Shown here piece after piece: positions 62,297 to 64,000 of a stretch of DNA of 64,000 bases. The stretch is from Pseudanabaena sp. UWO311. Its GTDB lineage: Bacteria; Cyanobacteriota; Cyanobacteriia; Pseudanabaenales; Pseudanabaenaceae. The notes beneath the pieces were generated by a model. The model searched no databases and was not told where the DNA came from. It saw nothing but the letters and a program-made list of their open reading frames with translations. Every line of letters begins with the position of its first letter. Positions within the stretch are counted from its first letter, which is position 1. A program made the translations under genes and the position numbers. The stretch spans positions 62,001 to 126,000 of the forward strand of contig NZ_SJEE01000013.1 of assembly GCF_006937785.1 (NCBI RefSeq). The letters run 5' to 3'.

Positions 62297-62520
62297 GATT
62301 CCTCATCGATATTAAACCAGTCTTGAGTAATCCCTAAGTCTCGATCTGCGCGACGCAATGCGCCCTGTTTGAGCTTGTCCCGTAGATTTTTCTTGGCTTC
62401 GGCGTTGATGTAGTACTTAATGGCTTGGTCAATGAAGTGACTGCGATCGCCTTTGGGTGCAATGCGATCAAGTAGCTGTAGGGTTTCGTTGGGTAATGTG
62501 ATGTTAATGCGTTGATACAT
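62278..62520 (-). CDS. RHH-type antitoxin of the PemK/MazF pair
   Basis: An 80-residue antitoxin. The N-terminal MYQRINITLPNETLQLLDRI is a ribbon-helix-helix strand and helix; DRSHFIDQAIKYYI completes the fold. The C-terminal part (QGALRRADRDLGITQDWFNIDEESW) would wrap the toxin. ATG 62520 is used; a GTG at 62532 adds four residues. Its 5' end and promoter are duplicated at 63147-63280. Confidence 0.9.
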   Translation of the reverse strand: MYQRINITLPNETLQLLDRIAPKGDRSHFIDQAIKYYINAEAKKNLRDKLKQGALRRADRDLGITQDWFNIDEESWQNGK

Positions 62521-62600
62521 ATATGGGTACACATTGGCTATGTGTATTATGCTAACTCATATTGTTGATCAAAATTTGTATGAAACTGCTAAACGATAGG

Positions 62601-62850
62601 CTATGAGTGATTCATCCAGTTTGTATGTTTGAGATTTTGCATGATTTGGAAATGCTTAGTATTTGCGGTGACGAGAACTAGATCATGCTGTATTGCTGTA
62701 GCACCAATAAAAATATCAATAGTAAGTGAGTATAGAGAATGTTAGTTGATCGAAGTATTTTTGGTGTTTTTCCAGTTCTGTGATTACGGATGGCTCACCA
62801 CGCAAGAAGTAGGAAATCATGTTGGAATCTAATAGAACCTTTTGCCTCAT
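62601..62850 (-). pseudogene. VapC-type PIN toxin with internal deletion
   Basis: ATG 62850 opens a PIN-domain frame (VLLDSNMISYFLRGEPSVIT, with the first catalytic Asp) that stops at a TGA after 43 codons. In another frame the C-terminal end follows immediately: DIFIGATAIQHDLVLVTANTKHF (later catalytic acids) ...NWMNHS and TAG at 62601. About 55 residues of the middle of a usual 130-140-residue toxin are missing, and the halves are out of frame, so it is inactive. It starts in an ATGA overlap with its antitoxin gene. Confidence 0.82.
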
Positions 62851-63080
62851 GGAATGAGTCTTTGTAAATCTAGTTCACGGTTAATTTCAATGTCTTTTTC
62901 AATTTGTTGGAGGGTGTGGCTTTCTGGCTTTGCGATACCTGCAAAACGCATGAAACCATGCTTAGAGATAGAAGTTGATATGGATGTTTTTTTGACTTGT
63001 TGCCAAAGTTGCATTAGTTGAATTAAGGATTCTTCGGAGGCTTGACCGATCTCTTCGATCATTTTTTCTTTAATTGTCAT
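62847..63080 (-). CDS. Antitoxin (VapB-like) of the broken PIN toxin
   Basis: A 77-residue protein with an N-terminal helical start (MTIKEKMIEEIGQASEESLIQLMQLWQQV), then GFMRFAGIAKPE and a C-terminal acidic helix (LQQIEKDIEINRELDLQRLIP). Such proteins precede PIN toxin genes in cyanobacteria. Its last codons overlap the toxin start (ATGA). Since the toxin is broken, the antitoxin is a leftover or a solitary anti-addiction protein. Confidence 0.8.
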   Translation of the reverse strand: MTIKEKMIEEIGQASEESLIQLMQLWQQVKKTSISTSISKHGFMRFAGIAKPESHTLQQIEKDIEINRELDLQRLIP

Positions 63081-63146
63081 TTGTTGCCTCCAGTCGGGTT
63101 AAGTCCTATTCAGTACAGTTTAACACGGTGAATATTGAAGGTAAAT

Positions 63147-63230
63147 TTATAACTGATCGCCTTTGGTTGCAATGCGATCGAGTAGCTGTAGTGTTTCGTT
63201 GGGTAATGTGATGTTGATGCGTTGATACAT
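63147..63230 (-). pseudogene. Fragment of a second RHH antitoxin
   Basis: ATG 63230 starts MYQRINITLPNETLQLLDRI as in the intact antitoxin at 62520, but the frame stops after 27 codons at 63147. The similarity to 62443-62570 covers the first 26 codons and about 50 bases upstream, up to about 63280, so a promoter copy came with it. Offset is 710 bases. Confidence 0.9.
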
Positions 63231-63374
63231 ATTATGAATACACATTGTCTATGTGTATTATGCTAACTCATATTGTTGGCTAAGGGTATAGGCGATCGCT
63301 AAATCTTTACCACTATATTCATCGGCTATTCGATAGGATATAAGATAGTAAATCTAGCCTACTAAAACATTGTT

Positions 63375-63617
63375 ATGAATGAACTGCTATCAGTTACTTT
63401 CGATGGGTCGGTGCTTACACCAGATAAGCCGCTTAAACTTGAGCGAAATAAGCGCTATTTAATCATGATTGTTCCTGAAGAAGTAGCTCCTGTTCAGAAT
63501 GCTTGGGATTTGTTAGAGAATTTGACGGGAACGGTTGAGGCTCCTGAAGATTGGTCGGCGGAGCATGACCATTATTTGTATGGAACTCCTAAACGACAGG
63601 CTGAGAATGAGTCATGA
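63375..63617 (+). CDS. Antitoxin-like protein preceding a PIN toxin
   Basis: An 80-residue protein of a DUF104-like kind (LLSVTFDGSVLTPDKPLKLERNKRYLIMIVPEE), a small beta-rich N-terminal domain followed by an acidic tail (LENLTGTVEAPEDWSAEHDHYLYG). Its stop overlaps the next start (ATGA). It is the antitoxin candidate of the PIN gene that follows. Confidence 0.85.
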   Translation: MNELLSVTFDGSVLTPDKPLKLERNKRYLIMIVPEEVAPVQNAWDLLENLTGTVEAPEDWSAEHDHYLYGTPKRQAENES

Positions 63618-64000
63618 GAGAGCGATTATTGCTAGACACGTCATTTATTCAGGCATTGCTGAATTCTAAAGATCGGCATCATCAAAGGGCAAAGGTTCTA
63701 TTACCGAGAGTTTACAATGCGAGAGAGGTATGGGTAACTGAGGCGGTGTTGGTTGAGGTGGGAAATGCTTTTAGTGCAATGAATCGTGGTGCTGCTTCTC
63801 AATTTATTCGACAGTGTTATCAAACTCCAAATATTAGGGTGGTTACGGTGGATACGGCGTTGTTGGGTCGTGCTTTGGAGCTTTATAGTGCTAGACCAGA
63901 TAAGGATTGGGGTTTGACGGATTGTATTTCTTTTACGGTGATGTCAGAGAATAGTTTGATTGATGCGGCAACGGCTGATTTTCATTTTGTGCAAGCGGGA
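63614..64000 (+). CDS. PIN-domain toxin (cut by the window end)
   Basis: An open frame of 129 codons to the window edge. It starts MRERLLLDTSFIQALLN with the first PIN acid (D8), has TEAVLVEVGNAF (conserved Glu) and WGLTDCISFTVM (DC: third acid) and ends with DAATADFHFVQAG, the region of the fourth acid, so only a few residues are missing. It is a VapC-like ribonuclease toxin in an operon with the protein upstream. Confidence 0.9.
   Translation, partial: MRERLLLDTSFIQALLNSKDRHHQRAKVLLPRVYNAREVWVTEAVLVEVGNAFSAMNRGAASQFIRQCYQTPNIRVVTVDTALLGRALELYSARPDKDWGLTDCISFTVMSENSLIDAATADFHFVQAG

Noticed and set aside
62334-62534. Alternative frame over the RHH antitoxin gene
   Set aside because: A shadow in another frame; the RHH frame has the clear domain and the overlap with the toxin.
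1-64000. tRNA, rRNA or riboswitch genes
   Set aside because: No cloverleaf, rRNA core or known riboswitch motif was recognised by eye; a covariance-model scan would be needed to exclude small RNAs.

Overview
The window is chromosomal DNA of a cyanobacterium. Signs of this are the very frequent HIP1 octamer (GCGATCGC) in genes and gaps, two phycobiliprotein lyases (CpcT and CpcS/CpeS types), the photosystem I assembly factor Ycf4, the Ycf20/DUF565 protein, the NtcA coactivator PipX, a DesA-type acyl-lipid desaturase and an SLH-domain porin. Moderate GC, short operons and phycobilisome genes would fit a filamentous, Pseudanabaena-like lineage, but that placement is inference. No tRNA, rRNA, CRISPR array, phage or intact insertion sequence was recognised.

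Layout. 1-9.2 kb: anion/amino-acid symporter, Cache hybrid kinase, cpcT, purD, a stand-alone vMAP-type HTH protein, a Rieske ferredoxin. 9.3-12.6 kb (minus): fabF, acpP, glutaminase, cpcS. 12.9-15.6 kb: pentapeptide-repeat protein and porin. 15.7-21.5 kb: metabolic block (cupin, SDR, AEC permease, 2-hydroxyacid dehydrogenase overlapping a HAD phosphatase, orphan sugar-type binding protein). 21.5-27 kb: second Cache hybrid kinase facing purH and a GST. 27.2-32.4 kb: a complete BMP-type (nucleoside-like) ABC importer. 32.4-38.2 kb (minus): a bilin-type GAF hybrid kinase, a small membrane stress-like protein, an Hsp70 relative. 38.4-47 kb: secreted proteins, lipoprotein cyclophilin, ycf4, RibD-C reductase, moaB, CobA/CobO-like protein, ycf20, clpB. 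47-54.4 kb: TerB/DUF697 protein and a probable nitric-oxide response locus (glbN, ric, CopD-like protein, with a DNR/FNR-like regulator nearby and a 16-bp FNR-type palindrome before glbN), enclosing a second bilin-type GAF kinase. 54.4-60.5 kb: pipX-ispE, a secreted protein, small ORF-desA, membrane protein, LysR regulator, TrpD-like protein. 61.1-64 kb: toxin-antitoxin/defence-like island (HNH nuclease pair, RHH-PemK pair, a VapBC pair with a broken toxin, an antitoxin fragment, a further antitoxin-PIN pair cut by the window edge).

How genes work together. Four large hybrid histidine kinases, two with periplasmic Cache sensors and two with cyanobacteriochrome-like GAF domains, make the region rich in signalling. 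The clearest functional unit is glbN-ric-copD: a globin that can dioxygenate NO and a di-iron protein that repairs nitrosylated iron centres, behind a predicted FNR/DNR site, with a candidate regulator 3.8 kb away.

The most unusual structural feature is the intergenic DNA. Nearly every gap holds a long, often perfect palindrome (15-32 bp arms). Many have a three-base loop closed by GC...GC, several run across stop codons, and several share a core while their outer arms match nothing but each other. One (13737-13862) is a nested structure with two hairpins inside an outer stem.
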